Source: Lysobacterales bacterium 15-68-25 (GTDB lineage Bacteria; Pseudomonadota; Gammaproteobacteria; Xanthomonadales; Rhodanobacteraceae). From it: a DNA stretch of 64,000 nucleotides. How positions within the stretch are numbered: the first letter of the stretch is position 1; every line of letters begins with the position of its first letter. Below the pieces are notes generated by a model that saw nothing but the letters and a program-made list of their open reading frames with translations, ran no database searches and was not told the DNA's origin. Below are positions 34,129-42,220 of this stretch, piece after piece. Both the position numbers and the translations under genes were made by a program. The stretch is taken from the NCBI GenBank assembly GCA_002279065.1, contig NCKB01000005.1:62001-126000 (forward strand), in the 5' to 3' direction.

Positions 34129-35526
34129 ATGATGCGTGTTCTTGAATTACTTATGGCCCTGGTCATCGTGGCCGTGCTGGCCGTGGTGGTGGGCATCGCG
34201 ATGCCCGGCAGCGGCCATGTGGAGAGGTCGCTGGTCATCGGCAAGGACATCCGTCAGGTCTATGACGTGCTGAACAATTTCCGCCGCTTCCCGGACTACT
34301 CCGAGTTGACCGGCAGCGATCCGACCATCAAGTACCAGCTGGCCGGCAAGGCCTACGGCCCGGGCGCCGAGATCGACTGGACCGGCGACGCCAAGAAGGC
34401 GGGCGACGGCAAGCTGACCGTGGCCAGCGCCGAGCCGGGCTTCGCCAAGATCGACGCCTCGGTGAACAACGCCAAGATCGTCTGGAATCTCGACAACGAC
34501 TGGCGCGGTGCCGACAAGCACTTCACCCTCGACCTGTCGCGCGAAGGTCGCACGCACAAGCTGACCCGCGTGAGCTGGGCGTATGACGTGCAGTACGGCT
34601 GGAACCTGATCGACCGCTACTCCAACCTGTACATCCACGGTTCGCCCGACGCGTTCATCGAGTACAGCCTGAGTGGCCTGCAGAACATGATGGCCTCGGT
34701 CAAGAACGTCGATTACTCCGATCTCATCCCGTACATCGTGCAGACCAAGCCGACGCCGGTGCTGATGGTGTCGACCAAGATCGAGCGCAAGGGTGGCCTG
34801 GATGCGCTGAACGAGACCACCAACGACGCCGTCAAGCTGCTGCAGGACACCGCCAAGAAGCTGGGCGTCAATGTCACCGGTCCGCGCATCCTCGTGGTGA
34901 GCAACTACGGCGACCAGACCTTCACCTTCGACATCGCGCTGCCGATCGATTCGACCACGATCACCGTTGCCGGCCAGAGCCATGACCTGACCGCCGCGGT
35001 GCAGCCGCAGCAGTCGAATGCCGCTCCGGCCGCTGCCGGCACGGCCGCTGCCCCGGCGTCGTCCTCGTCGGCTGCCGCTCCGGCCAGCGTGGCCGCCAAT
35101 ACCCCCGGCAGCACCGACAAGTTCGGCCGCCTGATCATCGACCAGGACGTTCGCGCCACCATGCTGCCGGGCGGCCCGGCGCTGAAGGGCGAGTGGAACG
35201 GTACCTATGCCGGCGTGCCGCAGACCCGCGACGAGCTGGAGGCTTACGCGCAGACCCACGGCTACAAGTACGACACCGTGGTGAATCGCTTCTACGACAT
35301 CCTGGCTCGCCCGCAGCTGATCGATACCAACAACAACATCACGCAGTACGCGCGCTTCGACGTGTACCTGCCGCTGAGCGATGCACCGGAGCAGACCCCG
35401 GAGCAGGAAGCCGGCATGCAGCCGCCGAGCCTCGACGCTCCGGCCGCCTCGGGCAGTGCCGCCGCCCCGGCTTCCTCGTCGACCGCCGCTGCCCCGGCTG
35501 CCTCGTCCAGCGCCGCGTCGAACTGA
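34129..35526 (+). CDS. Membrane-anchored SRPBCC plus GyrI-like two-domain protein
   Basis: 465 residues. An N-terminal hydrophobic helix (residues ~5-25, LELLMALVIVAVLAVVVGIA) anchors it in the inner membrane. It continues with an SRPBCC/START-like polyketide-cyclase fold (HVERSLVIGKDIRQVYDVLN, VSWAYDVQYGWNLIDRY), then a strand-rich region (TPVLMVSTKIERKGGLDALN) and a second repeat, TYAGVPQTRDELEAYAQTHG, typical of GyrI/AraC-effector-like small-molecule binding. Ala/Ser/Pro-rich low-complexity stretches separate these near residues 290-325 and form the C-terminal tail. Ligand unknown. It is the only gene between two terminators. The domain calls are by resemblance of short stretches. Confidence 0.75.
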   Translation: MMRVLELLMALVIVAVLAVVVGIAMPGSGHVERSLVIGKDIRQVYDVLNNFRRFPDYSELTGSDPTIKYQLAGKAYGPGAEIDWTGDAKKAGDGKLTVASAEPGFAKIDASVNNAKIVWNLDNDWRGADKHFTLDLSREGRTHKLTRVSWAYDVQYGWNLIDRYSNLYIHGSPDAFIEYSLSGLQNMMASVKNVDYSDLIPYIVQTKPTPVLMVSTKIERKGGLDALNETTNDAVKLLQDTAKKLGVNVTGPRILVVSNYGDQTFTFDIALPIDSTTITVAGQSHDLTAAVQPQQSNAAPAAAGTAAAPASSSSAAAPASVAANTPGSTDKFGRLIIDQDVRATMLPGGPALKGEWNGTYAGVPQTRDELEAYAQTHGYKYDTVVNRFYDILARPQLIDTNNNITQYARFDVYLPLSDAPEQTPEQEAGMQPPSLDAPAASGSAAAPASSSTAAAPAASSSAASN

Positions 35527-35545
35527 TCCGCGAGTTGCCGGTCAG

Positions 35546-35579
35546 AAAAAGCCCCGTCCGCTCGCGGACGGGGCTTTTT
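35546..35579. terminator. Bidirectional intrinsic terminator
   Basis: AGCCCCGTCCG (35550-35560), loop CTCG, CGGACGGGGCT (35565-35575). An A-run precedes (35546-35550) and a T-run follows (35575-35579), so it can end transcription from either side. It lies just after the 34129 gene's stop. Confidence 0.93.
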
Positions 35580-35707
35580 GCTGTCCACGCGACCGCTGCC
35601 GACCTTTTCGTCCCCGGCGGTGCTTGCGCTACATTGATCCGCCTTGTGTCCTTGCCGCCGGACTCCCCGGCGCAGGCGGCACGACCGCCCGTTTCCCTGG
35701 CCTTGCG

Positions 35708-36640
35708 ATGATCGAAACCGACCAGCTCACCCGACGCTACGGCAGGTTCACCGCGGTCGACGCCTTGAGCATCCGCGCGGAGCCGGGACAGGTGCTCGGC
35801 CTGCTCGGGCCGAACGGTGCCGGCAAGACCACCGCCATGCGCATGATTTCCGGCTTCCTGACGCCGACCTCCGGCACGGCACGCGTCTGCGGGCACGATG
35901 TGCAGAGCGACCCCATTGCGGCCAAGCGGGCGCTGGGCTACCTGCCCGAGGGCGCGCCCAGCTACGGCGAGATGACGGTGCGCGAGTTCCTCGTGTTCAT
36001 CGCACGTATGCGTGGACTGAAGGGCCTCTCCGGTCGCCGCCGTTTCGAGGAGGTGGTCGGGCGGCTGCAGCTGGAGGAGGTGCTGGACCAGTGCATCGAC
36101 ACCCTGTCGAAAGGCCTGCGCCGGCGCGTCGGGCTGGCCCAGGCGATCCTGCACGACCCGCCGGTGCTGATGCTTGACGAGCCCACGGATGGGCTGGACC
36201 CCAACCAGAAGCACGCGGTGCGCCAGCTGATCGACGCGATGGCGCGCGAGCGCACCATCCTGGTTTCCACCCATCTGCTCGAAGAGGTGCACGCGCTGTG
36301 CAACCGGGTGGTGATCATCGCGCGCGGGAGGCTGTTGGCCGATGCGACACCGGCCGAGCTGGAAGCCCGGTCGCGTTACCACGGCGCGGTGTCCTTCAGT
36401 GCACCGGGCAGTGCCGTGTCGCAGGAGATGCTGGGCCGACTGCCGCAGGTGGCGTCGATCGAGGTCGATCCGCTGGACGGGCGCATCACGGTGTTCCCGC
36501 GGCAGGGAGAGCGGATCCTGGAACCGGTGGAGCAGTTGCTGCGCGCGCAGGGACTGGAGATCTCCGAGATCCAGCTCGAGCGTGGCCGCCTCGACGAGGT
36601 GTTCCGGCATATCACCACGGTCACGGAGGGGCAGCCATGA
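35708..36640 (+). CDS. ABC transporter ATPase, GldA-like
   Basis: 310-residue nucleotide-binding subunit. Walker A is GLLGPNGAGKTTAM, the Q loop follows near LGYLPEGAPSYGEM, the signature is TLSKGLRRRVGLAQA, Walker B VLMLDEPTDGLDPNQ and the H loop LVSTHLLEEVHALC. A C-terminal extension past the ATPase core (residues ~215-310, AVSFSAPGSAVSQE onward) is common in GldA-type ATPases. The start ATG 35708 is preceded by TACATT (35632-35637), a possible -10 box. It opens a three-gene operon with the permease and a GldG-like membrane protein. In Bacteroidetes GldAFG is linked to gliding; here a role in export of an unknown substrate is inferred. Confidence 0.93.
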   Translation: MIETDQLTRRYGRFTAVDALSIRAEPGQVLGLLGPNGAGKTTAMRMISGFLTPTSGTARVCGHDVQSDPIAAKRALGYLPEGAPSYGEMTVREFLVFIARMRGLKGLSGRRRFEEVVGRLQLEEVLDQCIDTLSKGLRRRVGLAQAILHDPPVLMLDEPTDGLDPNQKHAVRQLIDAMARERTILVSTHLLEEVHALCNRVVIIARGRLLADATPAELEARSRYHGAVSFSAPGSAVSQEMLGRLPQVASIEVDPLDGRITVFPRQGERILEPVEQLLRAQGLEISEIQLERGRLDEVFRHITTVTEGQP

Positions 36641-37371
36641 GCCCGGTGCAGGCCATCGTGCGGCGCGAGTTGCGCAGCTATTTCGTCACGCCGGTGGCGT
36701 ACGTGTTCCTGGTGATCTTCCTGGCGCTGGCGGGGATCCTCACGTTCTATGCCGGCGACTTCTACGAGCGCAGGCAGGCCGATCTGCAGCCGTTCTTCGC
36801 GATGCACCCGTGGCTCTACCTGATCCTGGTGCCGGCGGTATCGATGCGGCTGTGGGCGGAGGAGGCCAAGGCGGGCAGCCTGGAGTTGCTGCTGACCCTG
36901 CCGGTGCGGCTGTGGCAGGCCATGCTGGGCAAGTTCGTGGCCGCCTGGCTGTTCGTCGGGCTGGCGCTGGTGCTGACCTTCCCGATCTGGCTCACGGTGA
37001 ACTACCTGGGCCACCCGGACAACGGGGTGATCCTCGCCGGCTACCTCGGCAGCTGGTTGATGGCCGGCGCGTTCCTGGCGATCGGCGCTTGCCTGTCCAC
37101 GCTGACGCAGAGCCAGGTGGTGGCTTTCATCCTGACCGCGCTGATCTGCGTGCTGCTGCTGCTCGCCGGCCAGGCCCAGGTGGTGGACTTCTTCCAGGAG
37201 GCGCTGCCGCGGCGGCTGGTCAACGGCGTCGCGCACCTGAGCCTGCTGCGGCACTTCGAGGCGATCGCCCGCGGCGTGCTCGACGTGCGTGACCTGGCCT
37301 ACTTCCTGCTCAGCATCGGCGCCTGGCTCACCGCTGGCGTGCTGCTGCTCGACCTGCGCCGGAGTCGCTGA
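36637..37371 (+). CDS. ABC transporter permease, GldF-like
   Basis: 244-residue inner-membrane permease of the ABC-2 type with about six hydrophobic helices: VAYVFLVIFLALAGILTFYA, LYLILVPAVSMRLWAEEAKA, LFVGLALVLTFPIWLTVNYL, AFLAIGACLSTLTQSQ, VVAFILTALICVLLLLAG and a final LLSIGAWLTAGVLLLDL. The AEEAKAGSLELLLTLPV stretch is the characteristic cytoplasmic loop. ATG 36637 overlaps the ATPase stop as ATGA, and its own stop is two bases before the next gene. Confidence 0.93.
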   Translation: MSPVQAIVRRELRSYFVTPVAYVFLVIFLALAGILTFYAGDFYERRQADLQPFFAMHPWLYLILVPAVSMRLWAEEAKAGSLELLLTLPVRLWQAMLGKFVAAWLFVGLALVLTFPIWLTVNYLGHPDNGVILAGYLGSWLMAGAFLAIGACLSTLTQSQVVAFILTALICVLLLLAGQAQVVDFFQEALPRRLVNGVAHLSLLRHFEAIARGVLDVRDLAYFLLSIGAWLTAGVLLLDLRRSR

Positions 37372-37373
37372 GC

Positions 37374-39251
37374 ATGGCGCGTCGCTCGCTTTCCCATCGC
37401 ACCCGTCTGCGCCTTGCGCTCGGCGCGTTGATCGTGCTGTTCGTCTCGCTCGCCGTAACCCTGAGCCGCTGGGTTCACGTGCCAAGGGTCGACCTCACCG
37501 CCGACCGGCTGTATACGCTGACTCCGGGTACGGTGCACATCGTCGGCAACCTGCACCGGCCGTTGCGCCTGACGCTGTACTTCTCCGAGCACGCCGCACG
37601 CGACCTGCCGCAGTTGCGCAGCTATGAGCAGCGGGTGCGAGAGATGCTGCAGGAGATGGTGGCGCGTTCCTCGGGCAAGCTGCGTCTGCAGATCATCGAC
37701 CCGGTGCCTTATTCGGATGACGAGGCCAGCGCGGAGGGCAATGGGCTGACTCCGCTCAGTGGCGGCAGCAACGGCGAGCGGGTTTTCTTCGGGCTCGTCG
37801 GCACCACGCTCCAGGCCGATGCCGCGCCGGACAGCGCGGGCGGCAAGACGCTGTCGGTACCGTTCTTCGACCCTGCGCGCGAAACCTTTCTCGAGTACGA
37901 CATCGCCAAGCTGCTGTACGAGCTCAACGAGACCAGCAAGCCGAGGATCGGTCTGATCAGCTCGCTGCCGATCGCCGGCAACCCGGTCATCGGCGAGCCG
38001 CCGTGGACCGTGCTGGCGCAGCTGAGGCAACTGTTCTCGGTGCAGGCGATCGACCCGGCCACGCTCAAGCACGTGGACGAGAGCCTGAAGGTGCTGCTGC
38101 TGGTGCATCCCAAGCACCTGTCCGACGACGCGCAGTACGCGCTGGACCAGTATGTGCTGCACGGCGGTCATCTGGTGGTGTTCGTCGATCCGGATGCGGA
38201 GCTGGACAATGCGCCGTTCGTCGACGCTTCCACCGGCGTTACCGACGACCACAACTCGGACCTGCCGAGGCTGTTCAAGGCCTGGGGCGTGGTCTACGAC
38301 GACCGCAAGGTGGTGCTGGACCGCTCACGCGCGCTGAAGATCGAGCTGGGCGAGACCAGCTTCAACCACCCCGCGATGCTCGGGCTAGGTGCGCAGGAGC
38401 TGAACCGGAACGACGCGGTGACCGCCAGCCTGCAGCAGGTGGACGTCTCCTCGGCCGGTTATTTCGATCTGGCACAGAACGCCACGACCCGGCTGATCCC
38501 GCTGTTGCAGACCAGTGCCGATGCCCACGTGGTGCCGGTGCAGCGGGTGCTCGAGGCCAGCAGCGACCCTTCGTTGCTGCTGCGCGGCTACACGCCTGAC
38601 AATATCCGCTACGTGCTGGCTGCGCGGCTGCGCGGGCCGTTCGCCAGTGCGTTCCCGGAGCGCAACTCCCCTTCGCACCTGGCGCAATCGGCGCCGGATG
38701 CGGAGGTCATCCTGGTCGCCGACACCGACCTGCTCAGCGACCGCCTGTGGGTGGACACGCAGAGCTTCCTCGGCCAGCCGATGCTCAACGCCTTCGCCAG
38801 CAACGGCGACTTCATCAGCAATCTGGTGGACAATCTCAGCGGCTCATCGGCGCTGCTCTCGATCCGCGGTCGTTCCACCTCGCAGCGGCCGTTCACCCGG
38901 GTGCAGGCGCTGCAGAGCGCGGCCGACCAGAAATTCCTGCTGAAGAAGCAGGAGCTTGAGCGCGAACTGGCCGAGACGCGCAGCCGTCTCGACGAGTTGC
39001 AACCGGCACGCGGTGGCCGGGACGGGCAGGCCAGCGCCGAGCAGAAGCGCGAGATCGAGCAGTTCCTGCAGCGCAAGCTGGCGATCAGCAAGGAACTGCG
39101 TGACGTGCAGCATCAGCTCAACGCCGAGATCGACGCGCTTGGCCTGAGGGTCAAGTTCATCAATATCGTCGTGATGCCGGCGCTGGTGACGCTGGTCGGA
39201 CTGCTCTACGGTTGGCGTCGTACCCGCCGCAACCGTCGCCGCCGGGCGTGA
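37374..39251 (+). CDS. GldG-like auxiliary protein of the ABC operon
   Basis: 625 residues. A first membrane helix (LRLALGALIVLFVSLAVTLS) is followed by the GldG/ABC-auxiliary extracytoplasmic domain (VDLTADRLYTLTPGTVHIVG, PLRLTLYFSEHAARDLPQL, a typical GldG opening), then a Rossmann-like segment LKVLLLVHPKHLSDDAQYAL and LVVFVDPDAELDN. Further on, DAEVILVADTDLLSDRLW resembles the second GldG domain. A long coiled coil (LLKKQELERELAETRSRLDE, KREIEQFLQRKLAIS) precedes a C-terminal membrane helix and a basic tail (RRTRRNRRRRA). It completes the three-gene set. The partner substrate remains unknown. Confidence 0.9.
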   Translation: MARRSLSHRTRLRLALGALIVLFVSLAVTLSRWVHVPRVDLTADRLYTLTPGTVHIVGNLHRPLRLTLYFSEHAARDLPQLRSYEQRVREMLQEMVARSSGKLRLQIIDPVPYSDDEASAEGNGLTPLSGGSNGERVFFGLVGTTLQADAAPDSAGGKTLSVPFFDPARETFLEYDIAKLLYELNETSKPRIGLISSLPIAGNPVIGEPPWTVLAQLRQLFSVQAIDPATLKHVDESLKVLLLVHPKHLSDDAQYALDQYVLHGGHLVVFVDPDAELDNAPFVDASTGVTDDHNSDLPRLFKAWGVVYDDRKVVLDRSRALKIELGETSFNHPAMLGLGAQELNRNDAVTASLQQVDVSSAGYFDLAQNATTRLIPLLQTSADAHVVPVQRVLEASSDPSLLLRGYTPDNIRYVLAARLRGPFASAFPERNSPSHLAQSAPDAEVILVADTDLLSDRLWVDTQSFLGQPMLNAFASNGDFISNLVDNLSGSSALLSIRGRSTSQRPFTRVQALQSAADQKFLLKKQELERELAETRSRLDELQPARGGRDGQASAEQKREIEQFLQRKLAISKELRDVQHQLNAEIDALGLRVKFINIVVMPALVTLVGLLYGWRRTRRNRRRRA

Positions 39252-39336
39252 GGGTGGCAATCTGTCGCGCCAGCAACGCGGCCCGGCTCGCTAAGCTGGC
39301 GAGCTTGGCCGGCGGGTGGCCAGGACCGGACGCGTG

Positions 39337-40206
39337 ATGTCGATACTGCTCAAATGGCTCGTGCCCTGGGAATTCTCGTGGGTCTTCCTGGCCACGTTCG
39401 TGCTTGCCTGCGTGCTCTACGTGCGCGGTGCGCGCCGCCTGGTCGTGCCCAGGGCGCGCCGGCTGATGTTCTGGATCGGCATGGCGATGGTCTATGCCTC
39501 GCTGCACACGTATTTCGACTACTACGCGGAGCACGAATTCTTCATGCACCGCATCCAGCAGGTGCTGCTGCATCACCTGGCGCCGCTGCTGATCATCGCC
39601 GCCTATCCCGGCACGGTGCTGCGCGCGGGCGTGCCGCTGCCGCTGCGGGTGTGGCTGCGTCGGCTGGCACGCACCTGGCCAGTGCGCTGGGTGGCGGCGG
39701 TGCTGCTCAACCCCACCGTTGCCACGCTCACCTTCGTCGCCTTCATCCTGGTCTGGCTGATCCCGCACATGCAGACGCTGGCGATGCTGGACTGGCGTGT
39801 CTACCGCTTCATGAACTGGTCGATGGTGGTCAGCGGGCTGATCTACTGGTGGCTGGTGCTCGATCACCGGCCGCGTCCGCCGGGAAGGATGATTCCCGGC
39901 ATGCGCGTGCTGTCGCCGGGCATCACGATGACGCCGCAGATCGTCGCCGGCGCCATCGTCACGTTCTCCAAGACCGACCTCTACCCGATCTTCGAGATCT
40001 GCGGTCGCGCCTTCACCTTCAACGTGCTCACCGGCCAGCTGATCGGTGGCGTGATCATGTGGGTGCCCGCGGCGATCATCGAGTCGATCGGCGGCCTGCT
40101 CGCGCTGCAGCAGTGGCTGCGGCTGTCACGCAGCGGCCGCATCCGCCGCGAGAGCGGACAGCGCCGGCGTGCGGCAGCCGCCCGCGCGGCACGCTCGGCA
40201 GGCTGA
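39337..40206 (+). CDS. CtaG/Cox11-unrelated caa3-type assembly factor
   Basis: 289-residue polytopic membrane protein of the caa3_CtaG family, needed for assembly of caa3-type cytochrome oxidase in Gram-positive and some other bacteria. Six to seven hydrophobic helices, with conserved FDYYAEHEFFMHRIQQVLLH and HLAPLLIIAAYPGTVLRAG, whose His residues may bind copper, plus GAIVTFSKTDLYPIFEICGR near the end. It is not the Cox11-type CtaG. The frame is open from a GTG at 39316, but ATG 39337 is chosen. Convergent with PCu(A)C and SCO1 on the opposite strand, all linked to oxidase copper supply. Confidence 0.93.
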   Translation: MSILLKWLVPWEFSWVFLATFVLACVLYVRGARRLVVPRARRLMFWIGMAMVYASLHTYFDYYAEHEFFMHRIQQVLLHHLAPLLIIAAYPGTVLRAGVPLPLRVWLRRLARTWPVRWVAAVLLNPTVATLTFVAFILVWLIPHMQTLAMLDWRVYRFMNWSMVVSGLIYWWLVLDHRPRPPGRMIPGMRVLSPGITMTPQIVAGAIVTFSKTDLYPIFEICGRAFTFNVLTGQLIGGVIMWVPAAIIESIGGLLALQQWLRLSRSGRIRRESGQRRRAAAARAARSAG

Positions 40207-40218
40207 TCCCGCAGCGAC

Positions 40219-40695
40219 TCAGTGGTCGTGGCCGGTTGCCGAATCCGGACCGGCATCGACCGCGTTGGCCGGGCGCGCCAGGAAGTCCACCGTGGTTTTC
40301 GAGCCGTCCGCGAACTGCAGGGTGACCGGGACCTTCGCACCGGTGTGCACCTCGCTGGCGCCGTGCATCAGCATCAGGTGATAGCCGCCGGGAGCCAGTG
40401 CGACCTTGCCATGGGCCGGGATCTCCAGCTTGTCGATCATCTTCATCCGGCCCATGCCGCCCTCGGTGGTGCTCTCGTGCAGCATCACGTGGGCGTAGTC
40501 CGGACTGCTGGCACCGGTCAGCGCGGCGACTTCGTCACCACCATTGTGCAGGGTGACGTAGCCACCTGCGGGCAGTCCGGCCGGCATCACGCGGATCCAG
40601 GCGCGCTCGGCGCGGATCTGCGAGGCCTGGTCGGCATGGGCGGCGCCGGCCATGAGCAGGCCGGCGAGCACGGCGGCGTAAGGGCGTGCCTTCAT
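40219..40695 (-). CDS. Periplasmic copper chaperone PCu(A)C
   Basis: 158-residue exported protein (signal MKARPYAAVLAGLLMAGAAHA) of the PCu(A)C family, which binds Cu(I) and delivers it to the CuA or CuB site of oxidase. The copper motif H(M)X10MX21HXM is visible from HVMLHESTTEGGMGRMKMID to YHLMLMHG, and GGYVTLHNGGDE is the usual beta-sandwich strand. The tail is His-rich (TGHDH). It overlaps SCO1 (upstream on the same strand) by four bases, forming a two-gene operon. Confidence 0.95.
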   Translation of the reverse strand: MKARPYAAVLAGLLMAGAAHADQASQIRAERAWIRVMPAGLPAGGYVTLHNGGDEVAALTGASSPDYAHVMLHESTTEGGMGRMKMIDKLEIPAHGKVALAPGGYHLMLMHGASEVHTGAKVPVTLQFADGSKTTVDFLARPANAVDAGPDSATGHDH

Positions 40696-41309
40696 GGGTT
40701 CACTCCTGGAGCGAGCAGCAGGTGCAGGTCATGGACCAGGCTGTCCTGCGAATCGGCCGGGGTGGCCAGCAGGCGGGCGTGGCCCTGAGCGTCGAAAATG
40801 TAGATGGCCGAACTGTGGCTGACCTCGTAATTGCCGTCGCCCTTGTCCGGTTCGCGGCTGAACGAGGCGCGATAGCGCTTGACCAGGGCCTCGACGTCCG
40901 CGGCGGAGCCGGTCAGGCCAACGGCGCGCTTGTCGAACGCGTTGACGTAGGCATGCATCACCGCGGGCGTGTCGCGAGCCGGGTCGACCGAGACGAACAG
41001 GATCCGCGCGCCATCGGCCAGTGGCCCCAGCCGTTGCATCACCACGTGCAGGTGAGCCAGCGTCAGCGGGCAGACGTCGGGGCAGTGGGTGTAGCCGAAG
41101 TACAGCAGGGCGACCTTGCCGCGGTAGTCCGCCCCGGTAACCGGCTTGCCCTCGTCGTTGGTCAGGTGGAAGTCCAGGTCGGGCATGTGGCCGGTGACCT
41201 GGGTCAGCCGGAACGGCAGCGGCTCGCCGTGCTGGCAACCGGTGAGCAACGCGGAGGCCGCCACGACCAGCGATAGGGCCAACCAGCGGAGGAGGGAGGA
41301 TGTCTTCAT
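40692..41309 (-). CDS. SCO1/SenC-family copper-delivery lipoprotein
   Basis: 205 residues. The signal has a lipobox (SALLTGC), so it is membrane-tethered on the periplasmic side. The thioredoxin-like SCO core has the copper-binding CxxxC in LYFGYTHCPDVCPLTLAH and the distal His in YEVSHSSAIYIF. SCO proteins deliver or reduce copper for the CuA site of cytochrome oxidase. ATG 41309 is chosen for a normal-length lipoprotein signal; ATG 41330 would add seven residues. It lies upstream of the PCu(A)C gene with four bases shared, and divergent from the DUF423 gene. Confidence 0.95.
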   Translation of the reverse strand: MKTSSLLRWLALSLVVAASALLTGCQHGEPLPFRLTQVTGHMPDLDFHLTNDEGKPVTGADYRGKVALLYFGYTHCPDVCPLTLAHLHVVMQRLGPLADGARILFVSVDPARDTPAVMHAYVNAFDKRAVGLTGSAADVEALVKRYRASFSREPDKGDGNYEVSHSSAIYIFDAQGHARLLATPADSQDSLVHDLHLLLAPGVNP

Positions 41310-41351
41310 GCGAGAATCGGGAGTCGACATCTTTTCAGCATACGCCAGCGC

Positions 41352-41771
41352 ATGAATCCTGACCGCCCCACCGCCGGAAAACGCATGAGGATGCGACATC
41401 CTGCCGCCCGCTCGGGCGCCTGGTGGGTCGTGCTGGCCGGCGGCGGCGGGGTACTGCTCGGTGCGTTCGGCGCGCACGCCCTGCGAAGCCGGCTCGATGC
41501 CGCGGCGATGGACTGGTGGCACACCGCGGTGGAATACCAGCTGTGGCATGCACTGGCGCTGGCCCTGGCCGTGCATGCCGGACGGGGCCGGGCTGGCCGT
41601 GTCGCCGAGGTCGCGTTCGCGATCGGCATCGTGCTGTTCAGCGGCAGCCTGTACGCGATGGCGCTCGGTGCTCCCCGCTGGTTCGGGGCGATCACCCCGT
41701 TGGGCGGCATCGGCTTCGTGGTCGGCTGGGTGGCCCTGGGTCGTTCGCTGGGCGTGGCGGACCCCTCCTGA
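41352..41771 (+). CDS. DUF423 (YgdD-like) membrane protein
   Basis: 139 residues, four hydrophobic helices (WWVVLAGGGGVLLGAFGAHA; EYQLWHALALALAVHAG; AEVAFAIGIVLFSGSLYAMA; ITPLGGIGFVVGWVALG). GAFGAHALR and EYQLWHALAL, with its conserved His, are the DUF423 marks. Function unknown; homologues are widespread and small. Divergent from SCO1, 42-base gap; not clearly part of an operon. Confidence 0.93.
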   Translation: MNPDRPTAGKRMRMRHPAARSGAWWVVLAGGGGVLLGAFGAHALRSRLDAAAMDWWHTAVEYQLWHALALALAVHAGRGRAGRVAEVAFAIGIVLFSGSLYAMALGAPRWFGAITPLGGIGFVVGWVALGRSLGVADPS

Positions 41772-41811
41772 CGGTCATCAACCTGTCACCGGCGCGGCGC
41801 ACGCTGACGCC

Positions 41812-42213
41812 ATGATCACGCTCGTCCATTCCGTCTCCACACCGCGGGCGCAAGCGCGGCGCCGGGCTCTCATGCCGGTGCTTGCCGTTGCGGCCGTGTT
41901 GGCCGGGCTGTGGCTGGCGTCGGCCCCGCACACCGATGTGCAGGCGCGCGAGGCACCATTGGTCAGCCGTCTGGTGCACTGGCAGGACGCGCAGCGCGAC
42001 TGGTTGCTGGTGGCGGACCGCGCCTCGCACGAGTTGGTGGTCTACGACGCCCGCACGGGCGCTCCATTGCAGCGGCTGGGAGCCGACGACGGTCTCGGCC
42101 AGGTCGATTCGATCGCGCGCGCCGGCGACCGCCTGCTGGTACAGGGAAGGCAGGGGGCGGTGCGCGTCCTGAGTCTGCCGGACCTGCATGTGGCCGCCCT
42201 GGCTGCACGCTGA
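41812..42213 (+). CDS. Small exported or membrane-anchored protein, WD/NHL-like fragment
   Basis: 133 residues. A hydrophobic segment (LMPVLAVAAVLAGLWLASAP, residues ~20-40) acts as a signal or anchor. The remainder has two beta-propeller-like strand pairs: DWLLVADRASHELVVYDART and DRLLVQGRQGAVRVLSLPDL. This is too short for a full propeller, so it may be a single blade pair or a degraded relative; no known family is recognised. ATG 41812 is the start that gives the membrane segment. It converges with the 42221 hydrolase gene eight bases away. Confidence 0.6.
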   Translation: MITLVHSVSTPRAQARRRALMPVLAVAAVLAGLWLASAPHTDVQAREAPLVSRLVHWQDAQRDWLLVADRASHELVVYDARTGAPLQRLGADDGLGQVDSIARAGDRLLVQGRQGAVRVLSLPDLHVAALAAR

Positions 42214-42220
42214 GATCGCG

